A DNA stretch of 64,000 bases from Bosea beijingensis (GTDB lineage: Bacteria > Pseudomonadota > Alphaproteobacteria > Rhizobiales > Beijerinckiaceae), in the NCBI RefSeq assembly GCF_030758975.1, contig NZ_CP132359.1, forward strand, positions 4,112,005-4,176,004, given 5' to 3'. Shown in pieces: positions 44,711 to 53,282 of the stretch (position 1 is its first letter; each line of letters starts with the position of its first letter). Position numbers and translations under genes: made by a program. The notes beneath the pieces were generated by a model that did no database searches, was not told the origin of the DNA, and saw nothing but the letters and a program-made list of their open reading frames with translations.

Positions 44711-46180
44711 TCACCCCGCGGAAGCGGAGCCGATCTTGAGCAGGCGATCGATCTCGGCGCCGTTGTCGGTGAGATGATCGACCAGCTTTCCGGCATGCGG
44801 CACGCGCTGCCCGGCGCCTGCGTAGGGAACAGCCTGCCGGACGAAGGCGAAGAGCTGGCTGGTGACGGCGCCGAGCGGCTTGGCCTTCCGCATCTCGACG
44901 GCCTGGGCCGCCACCATGAGCTCCATGCCGAAGATCGAGCGGCAGAGCGTCACCATATCCGCCATCCGACGGGCTGCGAGGCCGGCCATGCTCGCGCGAT
45001 CGAGATTGCCGTTGGAATGGCTGGAGCTGGCCAGTTCGCTCACGACCGGAGCGCCGAGAAGCCGCGCCTCCGAGGTGATCGACTTGTGGAATTGGGCGAG
45101 GCCGTTAAAGCCCGGCAGGCCGACGCCGTCTTCCTCGATCAGGCCGACGCTCAACCCCGACCAGAATGAATCCGCTTGCTTGGCCAGGCGTTCGGTGGAG
45201 CTGGTCACGACCGGCACCATGGCGAGCCGGGCGACATCCAGCGCCATCGCCAGCGCGACCATGTCGAAATTGGCGACCGAGACCAGTTGGCGCTGTTCGA
45301 TCGCGACGATGGGATTATTCTGGCTCGCGCCCAGTTCGATGGCGAGCTGCTTGCCGGCGAAGGCGAAGCTGTCGGCGGCCGAGCCATGGATCAGCGGCAA
45401 CGAACGGAAGCTCAGCGGGTCCTGGATGTGGCGCGGCCCGCCGGGTTGCGTCAGGTAGCTGCCGTCCAGATAGGTCCGGATCGCGCGGCCATGGCGCAGC
45501 ACGCCGTCGAAGGGGCGGGAGTTCAGCGCCGCTTCCGAGACGATCGACGGATTCGCGGCAAAGCCCTCCATGCTGAAGGCGCCGGCCAGCGTCGCGAGGT
45601 CGAGCATGCGTGCCAGGTCGTGGAAGGCGAGGGCGGCCGTGCCGATCGACAGCGCGCTGGAATTGAGCAGGGCGAGCGCCTCGCCGGCTGCGAAATCGTG
45701 ATCCTTGTAGAGCTCCAGCGCGAGATCGGCGATCGGCGACATGTCGCTCTGGCCCATCGAGCCCCAGAGATGGACGTCGATCCGGCGATCTGTGTTCAGC
45801 GCCTCGACCAGAATCTCGGCCATGACCTGCCGCACGCCGAGATAACCGGTCGCCATGCTGTTCAGCAGGACGACCATCATCGCCCGTACGGTTTCCCGCG
45901 AGGCGAGGGGGCCGTGCCCCATGTTGTGCGTCAGGAGCAGGCGGCGGTTGAACTCCGGAATTCGGTCGGGAGCGAGCATCGTGCCGGTCTTGGCGCCGAC
46001 GCTGCTGGTGACGCCATAGATCTTCTCACCCTTGCGGACGACCTCGTCGACGACCGCGCGGGCACGGCCGATACGTTCGATCGCCTCTGGCGCGAGAGCC
46101 ACGCGCGCTCCGGAACGAGCGACCTGGACGATCGCCGCCGGAGACAGGTTGCGGCCGGTGATCTCGACGATAGTCTGCAT
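44711..46180 (-). CDS. Aromatic amino acid/histidine ammonia-lyase-like protein lacking the MIO motif
   Basis: A 489-residue member of the HAL/PAL family; start MQTIVEITGRNL at 46180. The catalytic-type Tyr55 is kept (KIYGVTSSVGAKTG), as are the substrate-side HIQDPLSFRSLP and QNNPIV. However, the loop that should read GSxGASGDLxP reads GSMGQSDMSPIA, with Gln144-Ser145-Asp146 (codons 45743-45751) where Ala-Ser-Gly would cyclise into methylidene-imidazolone. The Gly needed for cyclisation is absent. The rest of the chain is intact, so this is not a decaying pseudogene. It may be an MIO-independent lyase or a different enzyme. It is divergent from a GntR/UTRA regulator, which probably controls it. 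Confidence 0.88.
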   Translation of the reverse strand: MQTIVEITGRNLSPAAIVQVARSGARVALAPEAIERIGRARAVVDEVVRKGEKIYGVTSSVGAKTGTMLAPDRIPEFNRRLLLTHNMGHGPLASRETVRAMMVVLLNSMATGYLGVRQVMAEILVEALNTDRRIDVHLWGSMGQSDMSPIADLALELYKDHDFAAGEALALLNSSALSIGTAALAFHDLARMLDLATLAGAFSMEGFAANPSIVSEAALNSRPFDGVLRHGRAIRTYLDGSYLTQPGGPRHIQDPLSFRSLPLIHGSAADSFAFAGKQLAIELGASQNNPIVAIEQRQLVSVANFDMVALAMALDVARLAMVPVVTSSTERLAKQADSFWSGLSVGLIEEDGVGLPGFNGLAQFHKSITSEARLLGAPVVSELASSSHSNGNLDRASMAGLAARRMADMVTLCRSIFGMELMVAAQAVEMRKAKPLGAVTSQLFAFVRQAVPYAGAGQRVPHAGKLVDHLTDNGAEIDRLLKIGSASAG

Positions 46181-46245
46181 GGTGATCCGTCTCGGCGGCG
46201 ATCTGGAGCTTGCCCGCGATGCTGTCAGGCTGCTCAAAAAGGACA

Positions 46246-46266
46246 ATAAGCTAGTTCATTGAATTA
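46246..46266. promoter_or_regulatory. Candidate GntR/UTRA operator in the lyase/regulator divergent promoter
   Basis: ATAAGCTAGTTCATT (46246-46260) overlaps an imperfect dyad TAGTTCATTGAATTA (46252-46266; six of seven pairs, with a perfect TTCA-T-TGAA core). It lies in the 162-bp region between the divergent lyase and regulator genes. Similar ATAGGCTAGTYTTAT words occur upstream of two other promoters of the region (52207, 55527). Confidence 0.5.
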
Positions 46267-46342
46267 ATAGCAGGCTTGCTGCTCGTCAATCGCCCGCCAT
46301 TGCGGTAGCGTGTCGAGCGACGCAGGTCGCATTGGGAGCCGC

Positions 46343-47092
46343 ATGATCGTTCGCAGCGTTTCTTCGAAGCCGTTGGATTTCAAACGCACCGGCATTTCCC
46401 GCTATCACCAGCTCGCCACGCTGTTCCGGCGCCGGATCGAGGCCGGGCAATGGCAGGTCGGGGAGCAGATCCCGACCGTCGACGAGCTCGCGACCGAATG
46501 CGGCGTCGCACGCGCGACGATCCGTCAGGCGCTGGACCTGCTCGAGGGCGAGGAGCTGATCGAGCGCTACCGGGCGCGCGGGACATTCGTGCGTCGGCGG
46601 CCGGCGGAGAATCTGTGGTGCGCGGTCGGTACGGACTGGTCCGGGCTGCTGCGCCCGAATTACGACGCGACGATCGAAATCCTCCATGACGAGCCCGATC
46701 AAGTGCTGAATGCCTTCGAGGGGCAGATCGGAACGCTCGCGCCCGTCTATCGACATGTCCGGCGCCGGCACTGGCGGCACGGACAGCCCTTCCTTCTCGC
46801 CGATCTGCATGTCGACGAGCGGCTTCGCGATCGCATCACCCAGCGCGACCTCGAATCGAAGACGGCGCTGCGCCTGGTCTCCGAAGTCGAGGGCGTCGAG
46901 ATCGCCGATGCGCGCCAGACCCTGACCATCGGCACGGCGGATATCGAGACCAGCGAGGCGCTCGGAATCTCCCTGGATTCTCCGGTCGCCTTCGTCCATC
47001 GGCAGGCGCTGGACCAGAACGACGTGCTGGTGCTCGACGCCAAGGGCATCTATCGCGGCGATGTCGTCAAATTTGACGTGAAGCTGCGCTAG
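46343..47092 (+). CDS. GntR-family regulator with UTRA domain (HutC subfamily)
   Basis: A 249-residue regulator; start at 46343 with GGGAG 4 nt upstream (an earlier in-frame GTG at 46310 lacks this). The DNA-binding domain ISRYHQLATLFRRRIEAGQW...PTVDELATECGVARATIRQALDLLEGEELIERYRARGTFV is a classical GntR wHTH. The C-terminal half is a UTRA small-molecule domain (ALRLVSEVEGVEIADARQTL; ADIETSEALGISLDSPVAFVHR). HutC-type regulators often sense the substrate or product of the adjacent lyase. It is therefore a good candidate to control the lyase and the neighbouring catabolic genes. Confidence 0.92.
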   Translation: MIVRSVSSKPLDFKRTGISRYHQLATLFRRRIEAGQWQVGEQIPTVDELATECGVARATIRQALDLLEGEELIERYRARGTFVRRRPAENLWCAVGTDWSGLLRPNYDATIEILHDEPDQVLNAFEGQIGTLAPVYRHVRRRHWRHGQPFLLADLHVDERLRDRITQRDLESKTALRLVSEVEGVEIADARQTLTIGTADIETSEALGISLDSPVAFVHRQALDQNDVLVLDAKGIYRGDVVKFDVKLR

Positions 47093-47095
47093 CGG

Positions 47096-47875
47096 TCAGC
47101 CTCCCTTGAATTGCGGCGGCCGCTTTTCCAGAAAGGCGCGCATGCCTTCCTTCTGGTCCTGCGTGTCGAAAAGCTGGACGAAGGCCTTGCGCTCCAGCGC
47201 GAGCGCCGTCTCCAGCGGCACGTCCTGTCCGAGCTGCACGGCTTCCTTGATCGCCTGGACCGCAAGCGGCGGCATCGCGGCGACGGTCCCGGCGATGGCG
47301 AGGGCGCGGTCGAGGGCGCTGCCATCGGGCACGACCTCCGAGAGCAGGCCGGCCTGGAACGCTTCGGTCGCGGTCAACGGGTCGCCTGTCAGGGCGAGCT
47401 TCATCGTGCGATACTTGCCGATGGTCCGCAGCAGGCGTTGCGTGCCGCCGGCACCGGGCATGATGCCGACGCGGATTTCCGGCTGGCCGAAACGCGCCCC
47501 TTCGCCGGCGATGATCATGTCGCAGCACAGCGCGGTCTCGCAGCCGCCGCCGAGGGCATAGCCCTCGACCGCCGCGATCAGGATCTTCGGGCAGCGCCGC
47601 AGCACCGTGAACATCCGGTCGGTCGCGAGGGCCTGGTGCTGGGCCGGGCTCATCGGCTCCATCTCGGCGATATCCGTGCCGGCGATGAAATAGCCGCCCG
47701 CGCCGGTCAGCACGATGACCCGCACGCTCGCATCCGCCTCGAGCGCCAGCACCGCGTCGGCGATGCGCGCTTTGATGTCTAGGTTCAGCGCGTTGCGCCG
47801 CTCCGGGCGGTTCAGCGTGATGACCGCGACGCCGTCGGAGGCATGGTGCAGGGTGACGATCTCCGCCATGTCCAT
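47096..47875 (-). CDS. Enoyl-CoA hydratase/isomerase family protein, both Glu present
   Basis: A 259-residue crotonase. The oxyanion region is AAVEGYALGGGCETALCCD, with catalytic Glu113, and Glu133 lies in FGQPEIRVGIMPGAGGTQ. Both glutamates of classical enoyl-CoA hydratase are thus present. The gene starts immediately after the stop of the next crotonase gene (TAGATG), so they are translated together. It should add water across a 2,3-unsaturated CoA thioester in the cytoplasm, downstream of the CoA transferase encoded in the same run of genes. It is last in the minus-strand unit that begins with the GST gene. Confidence 0.92.
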   Translation of the reverse strand: MDMAEIVTLHHASDGVAVITLNRPERRNALNLDIKARIADAVLALEADASVRVIVLTGAGGYFIAGTDIAEMEPMSPAQHQALATDRMFTVLRRCPKILIAAVEGYALGGGCETALCCDMIIAGEGARFGQPEIRVGIMPGAGGTQRLLRTIGKYRTMKLALTGDPLTATEAFQAGLLSEVVPDGSALDRALAIAGTVAAMPPLAVQAIKEAVQLGQDVPLETALALERKAFVQLFDTQDQKEGMRAFLEKRPPQFKGG

Positions 47876-48652
47876 CTAGCCCTCGAAAACCGGCTTGCGC
47901 TTCTCGGCGAAAGCGCGCTGCGCCTCCTTCGTATCATCGGAGGATGCCAGCGCCACGGTCTGCGACTGCTCGAAGCGATAGCCGTCGCGCAGTTCGAGGC
48001 CCTCGGTGACGTTGAAGGAGCGCTTGGCCGCCTGGACCGCCGAAGGGCTTTTCGACGCGATCTCGCGCGCGATCTCCTGCGCCAAGCCGAGCAGGCGCTC
48101 GCCCGGCACGCAATCCGAGGCAACGCCCATCCGGTAGAGCTCCGCGCCACGCACCCGGCGCGCCGTATAGATCAGCATCCGCGCATCGGATTCGCGGAAG
48201 AAGCGGCGGACATGGCTGACGCCGCCGGCGAGCCCGACATCGACCTCGGTCATCGCGAAGAAGGCTTCCTCCGCCACGAGGATGACGTCGCAGCACAGGG
48301 CGAGCACGCAGCCGGCGCCAATGGCCGCGCCATTGACCGCGGCGATGACCGGCTTGGCGCATTCCATCACGGTGTCGAAGGAGGCGCGCACCAGACGGTT
48401 ATGGCGCGGATAGGCTCCGGCTTCCTCCGCGAGGCCCGGCCGCTCCTTCAGGTCCGCGCCGGCCGAGAAGGTCTTGCCGGCGCCGGTCAGCACGATCGCC
48501 CGCACGTCGGCGCGGTCGCTCAGGCTGTCGAAAACGGCGACGATCTCCTCCCGGAACTGGCGATTCTGCGCGTTGACCGGGGGCCGGTCGATCGTCACCG
48601 TCGCGACGAAATCGCTGACCTCGACCGTCAGGCACTCTAGGGCGTTGGCCAT
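47876..48652 (-). CDS. Crotonase-superfamily protein lacking the first catalytic Glu
   Basis: A 258-residue protein from MANALECLTVEV, with GGAG 7 nt upstream. The fold is typical (GAGKTFSAGADLKE oxyanion Ala/Gly, AAVNGAAIGAGC). At the position of the first catalytic Glu, however, it has Val116 (GAGCVLALCCD), while Glu136 is kept (FAMTEVDVGL). Crotonases with one Glu include isomerases, hydrolases and retro-Claisen or lyase-type enzymes. It probably does a different step from its neighbour at 47096. A 34-bp gap separates it from the amidohydrolase gene. Confidence 0.9.
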   Translation of the reverse strand: MANALECLTVEVSDFVATVTIDRPPVNAQNRQFREEIVAVFDSLSDRADVRAIVLTGAGKTFSAGADLKERPGLAEEAGAYPRHNRLVRASFDTVMECAKPVIAAVNGAAIGAGCVLALCCDVILVAEEAFFAMTEVDVGLAGGVSHVRRFFRESDARMLIYTARRVRGAELYRMGVASDCVPGERLLGLAQEIAREIASKSPSAVQAAKRSFNVTEGLELRDGYRFEQSQTVALASSDDTKEAQRAFAEKRKPVFEG

Positions 48653-48686
48653 CTGAAACTCCGTAACGAACCCGGACGGGCCGGCA

Positions 48687-49562
48687 TCAGAACCCGTAGA
48701 GTTCACGAGGATTGTCGACGAGAATCCGGTGCCGCAATTCCGCATCCGGAACCCATTCTGCGAAGAGGTCGAGCAGGTGCCCGATATCGGGCGCCCGCTC
48801 GGCGAGGCGTAAGTGCGGCCAGTCCGAACCCCAGATCACGCGATCGGGGTTGGCCGCGATCAAGGCATCGTGGAACGGCCGGGCATCGGCATAGTCCGGA
48901 AAGTCCTGCGAGCAGCGGCACAGGACGAGCTTGACCCAGAGCCAGCCTTCCCGAAGCGCGTCGAGGATCACCCTGAACGACGGATCGTCCAGTCCGCGTG
49001 CGATCTGCAGGCCGGCCATATGGTCCAGCACGATCGGCAGGCCGCTGGCGCGGTAGAGCGGCAGGTTGGCGGCATGGCGGTCGATTCCCGCCCAGACCTC
49101 CGCATGCCAGCCCCTCGCCCGCATGCCGGGCGCCATAGCTGCAAGAGACGCGGTCCCGACCGAGCCCGGGAAGGGGCCGGTTCCACCGGGCACGGTCATG
49201 TCGTTGAAACGCAGGCCGCGGATGCCCGCTGCATGCCAGGCGTTGAGATCGGCCTGAGGCACGCGCTCGCTCGCGGCAGCGATACCGCGCAAGCGGCCTT
49301 CACCTTGCGCCAGGGCGTCGACGATCGGAGCGGGATCTTCGCCATAGGCACCCGGCTGGACGAGAATGCCGCGGCTCAAGCCGGTGGTCGCCAGCATGTC
49401 GCGATGCGCTGCGGCCGGAGCCAGAGGCGCAGCGTAATGCATCTGGTGCGAGACTGAAAAACGTTCGTAAGGTCCAAAGACATGCGCGTGGCAGTCGCAG
49501 GCGCCGGCCGGCAGCGTCCAACCGGGCGCCCGATGCGATCGCGGGTCGACCGTTTCAGTCAC
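48687..49562 (-). CDS. TIM-barrel amidohydrolase (amidohydrolase-2, LigI-like)
   Basis: A 291-residue protein with GTG start at 49562 (GAGG 9 nt upstream), overlapping the CMD gene by 8 bp. The first metal/active-site motif is CDCHAHVFGP; later conserved points are QPGAYGEDPAPI, GIRGLRFND, VLDHMAGLQ and the barrel-end WGSDWPHLR. The pattern with HAHVFGP and GSDWPH is that of 2-pyrone-4,6-dicarboxylate lactonase-like (LigI) amidohydrolases. Hydrolysis of a lactone from ring cleavage is therefore plausible, which would link to the dioxygenase and enolase-type genes nearby. Confidence 0.9.
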   Translation of the reverse strand: MTETVDPRSHRAPGWTLPAGACDCHAHVFGPYERFSVSHQMHYAAPLAPAAAHRDMLATTGLSRGILVQPGAYGEDPAPIVDALAQGEGRLRGIAAASERVPQADLNAWHAAGIRGLRFNDMTVPGGTGPFPGSVGTASLAAMAPGMRARGWHAEVWAGIDRHAANLPLYRASGLPIVLDHMAGLQIARGLDDPSFRVILDALREGWLWVKLVLCRCSQDFPDYADARPFHDALIAANPDRVIWGSDWPHLRLAERAPDIGHLLDLFAEWVPDAELRHRILVDNPRELYGF

Positions 49563-50181
49563 GACGGGTTTCCTCAGACACCGGTACGGAAGCCGGCAGG
49601 CGCGTCGGCCCGCCCTGCAACAGGGGCAGAGGCGGCGTCGCTCCGTCCGGCAGGGGAATTCCGTGGGCGTTCAGCGTCATCGACACCATCGTGTAATAGC
49701 CGATCACGCCGGTGAGCTCGACCGCCCCGCGCTCACCCCAGCGCTCGACGATCGCCGCATGCACGCCGTCGGGAACGGTGCCGGTCTGCACGAGCAGGCG
49801 GGCATAGTCGTAGATCTCGCGCTCCTCGTCCTCGGCGAAGACCGGGGCCTTGCCCAGCCGGATGGCTTCGATGCAATCGGCACCCAGGCCCGCGACCTTC
49901 GCCGCTTCCGCATGGATGTGGAATTCGAGCTGGCTGTTCCAGTGGCGCCCGACCACGATGATGGCGAGCTCGTTGAGTCTGGCCGGCAGCAGCGTCGAAT
50001 AGCGCAGGAACTCGCCGAGGCGGGACCAGCGCGTGGCAAGCTCCGGGCTATGGATGACGGCGCGCAGCGGTCCGACCAATCGCCCGCGCGGCCCGGAGAC
50101 GACCTCGTCATAGACCTTGCGCTGATCGGGCGTCATCTCGTCGACGGCCGGGAGGTGAAGGCGCCCCATGCTGTGTTCCAT
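49555..50181 (-). CDS. Carboxymuconolactone decarboxylase (CMD) family protein
   Basis: A 208-residue protein; start MEHSMGRLHLP at 50181, overlapping the CoA transferase stop by one base (TGATG). It has the CMD helical core LNELAIIVVGRHWNSQLEFHIHAEAA, where the conserved Glu and His are present and the Cys-x-x-Cys of AhpD peroxidases is absent. It is longer than minimal CMD proteins. A role in decarboxylation of a lactone or acid in the aromatic pathway is inferred from the family and neighbours. Confidence 0.88.
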   Translation of the reverse strand: MEHSMGRLHLPAVDEMTPDQRKVYDEVVSGPRGRLVGPLRAVIHSPELATRWSRLGEFLRYSTLLPARLNELAIIVVGRHWNSQLEFHIHAEAAKVAGLGADCIEAIRLGKAPVFAEDEEREIYDYARLLVQTGTVPDGVHAAIVERWGERGAVELTGVIGYYTMVSMTLNAHGIPLPDGATPPLPLLQGGPTRLPASVPVSEETRRD

Positions 50182-51386
50182 CAAGCTTGTTCGGCCAGGC
50201 CGATGTCGCGGAGGATCTCGTCGGTATGCTCCCCGAGCAAGGGCGGGGGGCGGTCGAATGAGAGCGGCTCGTTCTCGAAGTTCAGCGGGCTCACGATCTG
50301 CGGAACCTTGCCGGCGAGCGGATGCGGCAACTGGCGCAGCATGCCGCGGTGCTTGACCTGAGGATCGTCGAACACCTCCGGCACCGTGTTGATCGGTGCG
50401 CAGGGCACGCCGGCCGCATCGAGCGCGGCGATGAGCGTGTCGCGGTTGAGCTGGCCGAAAGCCGTCCGCAGCAGCGGATCGAGCAAGCCATGGTTGGTCA
50501 CGCGCGCCGGATTGGTGGCGAAGCGCGGATCGCGCGCCCATTGCGCCTCGCCCAGGGCCTCGCAGAGCTTGGCGAACTGCCCGTCATTGCCGACCGCCAG
50601 CACGATGAAGCCGTCGGCGCAGGGGAAGACGTCCTGAGGCTGGATATTGGGATGGCGATTGCCGCCGCGCACCGGCGCGCGGCCCGAAACCAGCCAGTTC
50701 ATTGCCTGGTTGGCGAGGAAGCCGGTCTGAACGTCCAGCATGGCGAGATCGATATTGTCGCCCTTGCCGGTCTCGTTGCGCCGGACGAGCGCTGCCAGCA
50801 CGCCGACCGCGGTATACATGCCGGTCATGATGTCGACGATGGGGACGCCGACCTTCTGCGGCCCGGCGCCGGGCATGCCGTCGCGTTCGCCGGTGACGCT
50901 CATCAGGCCGCCCATGGCCTGGATCGCGAAATCATAGGCCGCGGCGGATTTGCGCGGGCCGCTCTGCCCGAAACCGGTCACCGAGGCGAAGATCAGGCGC
51001 GGATTGATCGCGTTCAGCGCCTCGTAATCGAGGCCATAGCGCTTGAGCGTCCCGACCTTGTAGTTCTCGACGACGATGTCGCTTTTGGCAGCGAGCCGGC
51101 GGATGATGTCCTGCCCTTTCGCGCTGGTGATATCGACGGTGATCGAGCGCTTCCCGCGATTGACCGAGAGATAATAGCCGGCTTCGCTGGTCGGATTGCC
51201 GGCCTCGTCCCTGAGATAGGGTGGCCCCCAGGCCCGCGTGTCGTCGCCGGCCTCCGGGCGCTCGACCTTGATCACGTCGGCGCCGAGATCGGCGAGGATT
51301 TGGGTCGCCCATGGACCGGCCATGATTCGGCTGAGATCGAGGACCCGGACATGGGAGAGGGGCCCCTGGCGCCGGACATCAGCCAT
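50181..51386 (-). CDS. Class III CoA transferase (CaiB/BaiF)
   Basis: A 401-residue enzyme. The start region is LSHVRVLDLSRIMAGPWATQILADLGADVIKVE. The catalytic Asp is in SAAAYDFAIQAMGGLMS, with GNRHPNIQPQDVF and PINTVPEVFDDPQVKHRGM as family marks. It moves CoA from a donor thioester (for example succinyl-CoA) to a carboxylic acid. In this operon it probably activates the acid that the two crotonases then process. It overlaps the GST gene by 8 bp. Confidence 0.94.
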   Translation of the reverse strand: MADVRRQGPLSHVRVLDLSRIMAGPWATQILADLGADVIKVERPEAGDDTRAWGPPYLRDEAGNPTSEAGYYLSVNRGKRSITVDITSAKGQDIIRRLAAKSDIVVENYKVGTLKRYGLDYEALNAINPRLIFASVTGFGQSGPRKSAAAYDFAIQAMGGLMSVTGERDGMPGAGPQKVGVPIVDIMTGMYTAVGVLAALVRRNETGKGDNIDLAMLDVQTGFLANQAMNWLVSGRAPVRGGNRHPNIQPQDVFPCADGFIVLAVGNDGQFAKLCEALGEAQWARDPRFATNPARVTNHGLLDPLLRTAFGQLNRDTLIAALDAAGVPCAPINTVPEVFDDPQVKHRGMLRQLPHPLAGKVPQIVSPLNFENEPLSFDRPPPLLGEHTDEILRDIGLAEQA

Positions 51387-52005
51387 CGTCCCGAACCTCC
51401 GTGGCGATGGCAGAGGGCCGCTGGCGGAAAGCGTCGTGCCATTGCGCGAGCCGGGGATGGCCTGCCCGCCAGTCCAGATCGGTGAAGCGGAAGTCGAGAT
51501 AGGACAGGCAGCAGCCGAGCGCTATCCCTGAAAGCGGCAGCGGCCCCGGCGCGATCGGACCGGCCTCGTTCTCGAAACGTGCCAGAGAGGCCGATGCCTT
51601 GGTGGCGAAGCTCGACAGCCACTCCTCAGTCTGCTTCTCCGTGGGCTTGTTGCGCTCGTTGCGCCAGAGAATCAGCAGGTCGAGAAATCCGGTCGCCAAC
51701 GCGTGACGGCTGAGTTCGCTCCAGCGCTCTGGTCCCGCAACGGGAATGATGAGCCCGCCACCGGCGAGTGAATCGAGATACTCGCAGATCACCCCGGAAT
51801 CGATCAGCGCCGATCCATCGGCCAGGACCAGCGTCGGAATCTTGCTCAGCGGATTGTCGGGCAGCAGGTCCGGGTTCGGCTTCGTCATCTGCACGACCGT
51901 GCGCCGCAGCGTCAGCCGGTCGGTGAGGCCCAGTTCATGCGCGGCCAGCATCACTTTCCGCACGAAAGGCGACCGAGGCGACCAGTGAAGTGTCATATCG
52001 CCCAT
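51379..52005 (-). CDS. Glutathione S-transferase family protein
   Basis: A 208-residue protein. The thioredoxin-like N-domain starts MTLHWSPRSPFVRKVMLAAHELGL (active-site Ser in SPRSPF) and has the cis-Pro in NPLSKIPTLVLADG and DSGVICEYLD. The C-domain is helical. Bacterial GSTs in aromatic-degradation operons act as maleylpyruvate-type isomerases or lyases. It is the first gene of the minus-strand catabolic operon and its promoter should be in the 245-bp divergent region shared with the amino-acid binding protein gene. Met4 is an alternative start. Confidence 0.9.
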   Translation of the reverse strand: MGDMTLHWSPRSPFVRKVMLAAHELGLTDRLTLRRTVVQMTKPNPDLLPDNPLSKIPTLVLADGSALIDSGVICEYLDSLAGGGLIIPVAGPERWSELSRHALATGFLDLLILWRNERNKPTEKQTEEWLSSFATKASASLARFENEAGPIAPGPLPLSGIALGCCLSYLDFRFTDLDWRAGHPRLAQWHDAFRQRPSAIATEVRDDG

Positions 52006-52206
52006 TGCACGCTCCCGGCCTATCGGCGCAAATCTATTAGTTCAGTTTTATGGCCTATAACAACCTGAGGCTGACCTGTCGAGCGGGATGGCATATTGAG
52101 GTTGGCGGCATTGGATCGCTACAAGCCTGCAAATTATAACGAAACTCGTAGCGCAGCGCTTTCAGGGGCGAATGGCGGTCGCGGTTGACGGCGGTCTATT
52201 GCATCA

Positions 52207-52221
52207 ATAGGCTAGTCTTAT
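52207..52221 (+). promoter_or_regulatory. Shared 15-nt motif upstream of the amino-acid binding protein (ATAGGCTAGTCTTAT)
   Basis: The word lies 29 bp upstream of the start codon at 52251. It matches 14 of 15 bases of the motif at 55527-55541 (opposite strand) and 11 of 15 of that at 46246-46260. A further related stretch, TAGTTCAGTTTTAT, is at about 52033-52046 on the side of the GST operon. A common regulator is inferred. Confidence 0.5.
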
Positions 52222-52250
52222 GTCCTTTTAAAAATAAGCGGGAGGAAACG

Positions 52251-53264
52251 ATGAAGGCATTTCATGCTGCTTTCGCGGCAGCGGCGATCGTGGGGTTGGC
52301 CGCGACCGCGCAGGCCGGCACGCTCGAGAAGGTCAAGGAGCGTGGCGAGCTGATTTGCGGGACGAGCCCGGGTGTCCCCGGTTTCTCGCTGCCGAATGCG
52401 CAGGGACAATGGGGCGGGCTCGATGTCGACCTCTGCCGCGCCGTCGCTGCGACGGTCCTGGGCGATGCCAAGAAGGTCAAATACATCTCGCTCAATCCAA
52501 AGGACCGTTTCGCGGTCGTGCAATCCGGCGAGGTCGACGTGCTCTCGCGCCAGACCACCTGGTCATTGTCGCGCGATACGACGCTCGGCCTGTCCTTCTC
52601 GGCGATCACCTATTTTGACGGCCAGGCGCTGATGGTCAAAAAGTCGATGAACATCAAATCCGCGAAGGACCTGGGCGGCGCGACCGTCTGTGTCCAGGGC
52701 GGCACGACGACCGAACTGAACATCGCCGACTTCTTCCAGAAGAACGGGATGAAATACGAGCCGGTGAGCTTTGCCTCGGGCGATGAGGCCATCAAGGCCT
52801 TCGAGACCGGCCGCTGCGACGTCTTCACGACCGACGCATCGGCGCTCTACGCCTACCGCCTGAAGGTCGCCAACGGGCAGGATTTCGTGATCCTGCCAGA
52901 GCTCATCTCGAAGGAGCCGCTCGGGCCGGCCGTGCGCCGCGGTGACGAAGCCTGGGCGAACATCGTCCGCTGGGCGCATTACGCGATGGTCAATGCCGAG
53001 GAACTGGGCCTCACCTCGGGCAATGTCGACGAGCAACTGAAATCGGCCAATCCGGAGATCAAGCGTTTCCTCGGCGTCGACGGCAATCTCGGCGAGGGCC
53101 TCGGGCTGACCAAGGACTGGGCCTACCGGATCGTCAAGCAGGTCGGCAATTACGGCGAGAGCTACGAGACATATCTCGGACCGTCTTCGCCGCTGGGCAT
53201 TCCGCGCGGCGCCAACAATCTCTGGTCGAAGGGCGGCCTGCAATATGCCCCGCCGGTCCGCTGA
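52251..53264 (+). CDS. Amino-acid ABC transporter substrate-binding protein (AapJ/BztA-like), orphan
   Basis: A 337-residue periplasmic protein; ATG at 52251 with GGGAGGA 4 nt upstream. Signal peptide MKAFHAAFAAAAIVGLAATAQA, mature start GTLEKVKERGELICGTSPGVPGFS. NPKDRFAVVQSGEVDVLSRQTTW and DVFTTDASALYAYRL are marks of the general L-amino acid (AapJ) group. No permease or ATPase gene is adjacent, so it may feed a transporter encoded elsewhere. Divergent from the GST operon, followed by a terminator. Confidence 0.93.
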   Translation: MKAFHAAFAAAAIVGLAATAQAGTLEKVKERGELICGTSPGVPGFSLPNAQGQWGGLDVDLCRAVAATVLGDAKKVKYISLNPKDRFAVVQSGEVDVLSRQTTWSLSRDTTLGLSFSAITYFDGQALMVKKSMNIKSAKDLGGATVCVQGGTTTELNIADFFQKNGMKYEPVSFASGDEAIKAFETGRCDVFTTDASALYAYRLKVANGQDFVILPELISKEPLGPAVRRGDEAWANIVRWAHYAMVNAEELGLTSGNVDEQLKSANPEIKRFLGVDGNLGEGLGLTKDWAYRIVKQVGNYGESYETYLGPSSPLGIPRGANNLWSKGGLQYAPPVR

Positions 53265-53282
53265 CAGACGCGCTGCTTCCTG

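Noticed and set aside
44711..46180. The MIO-less lyase considered as a pseudogene
   Set aside because: The frame is full-length, other active-site segments are intact, and it has a dedicated regulator and promoter region.
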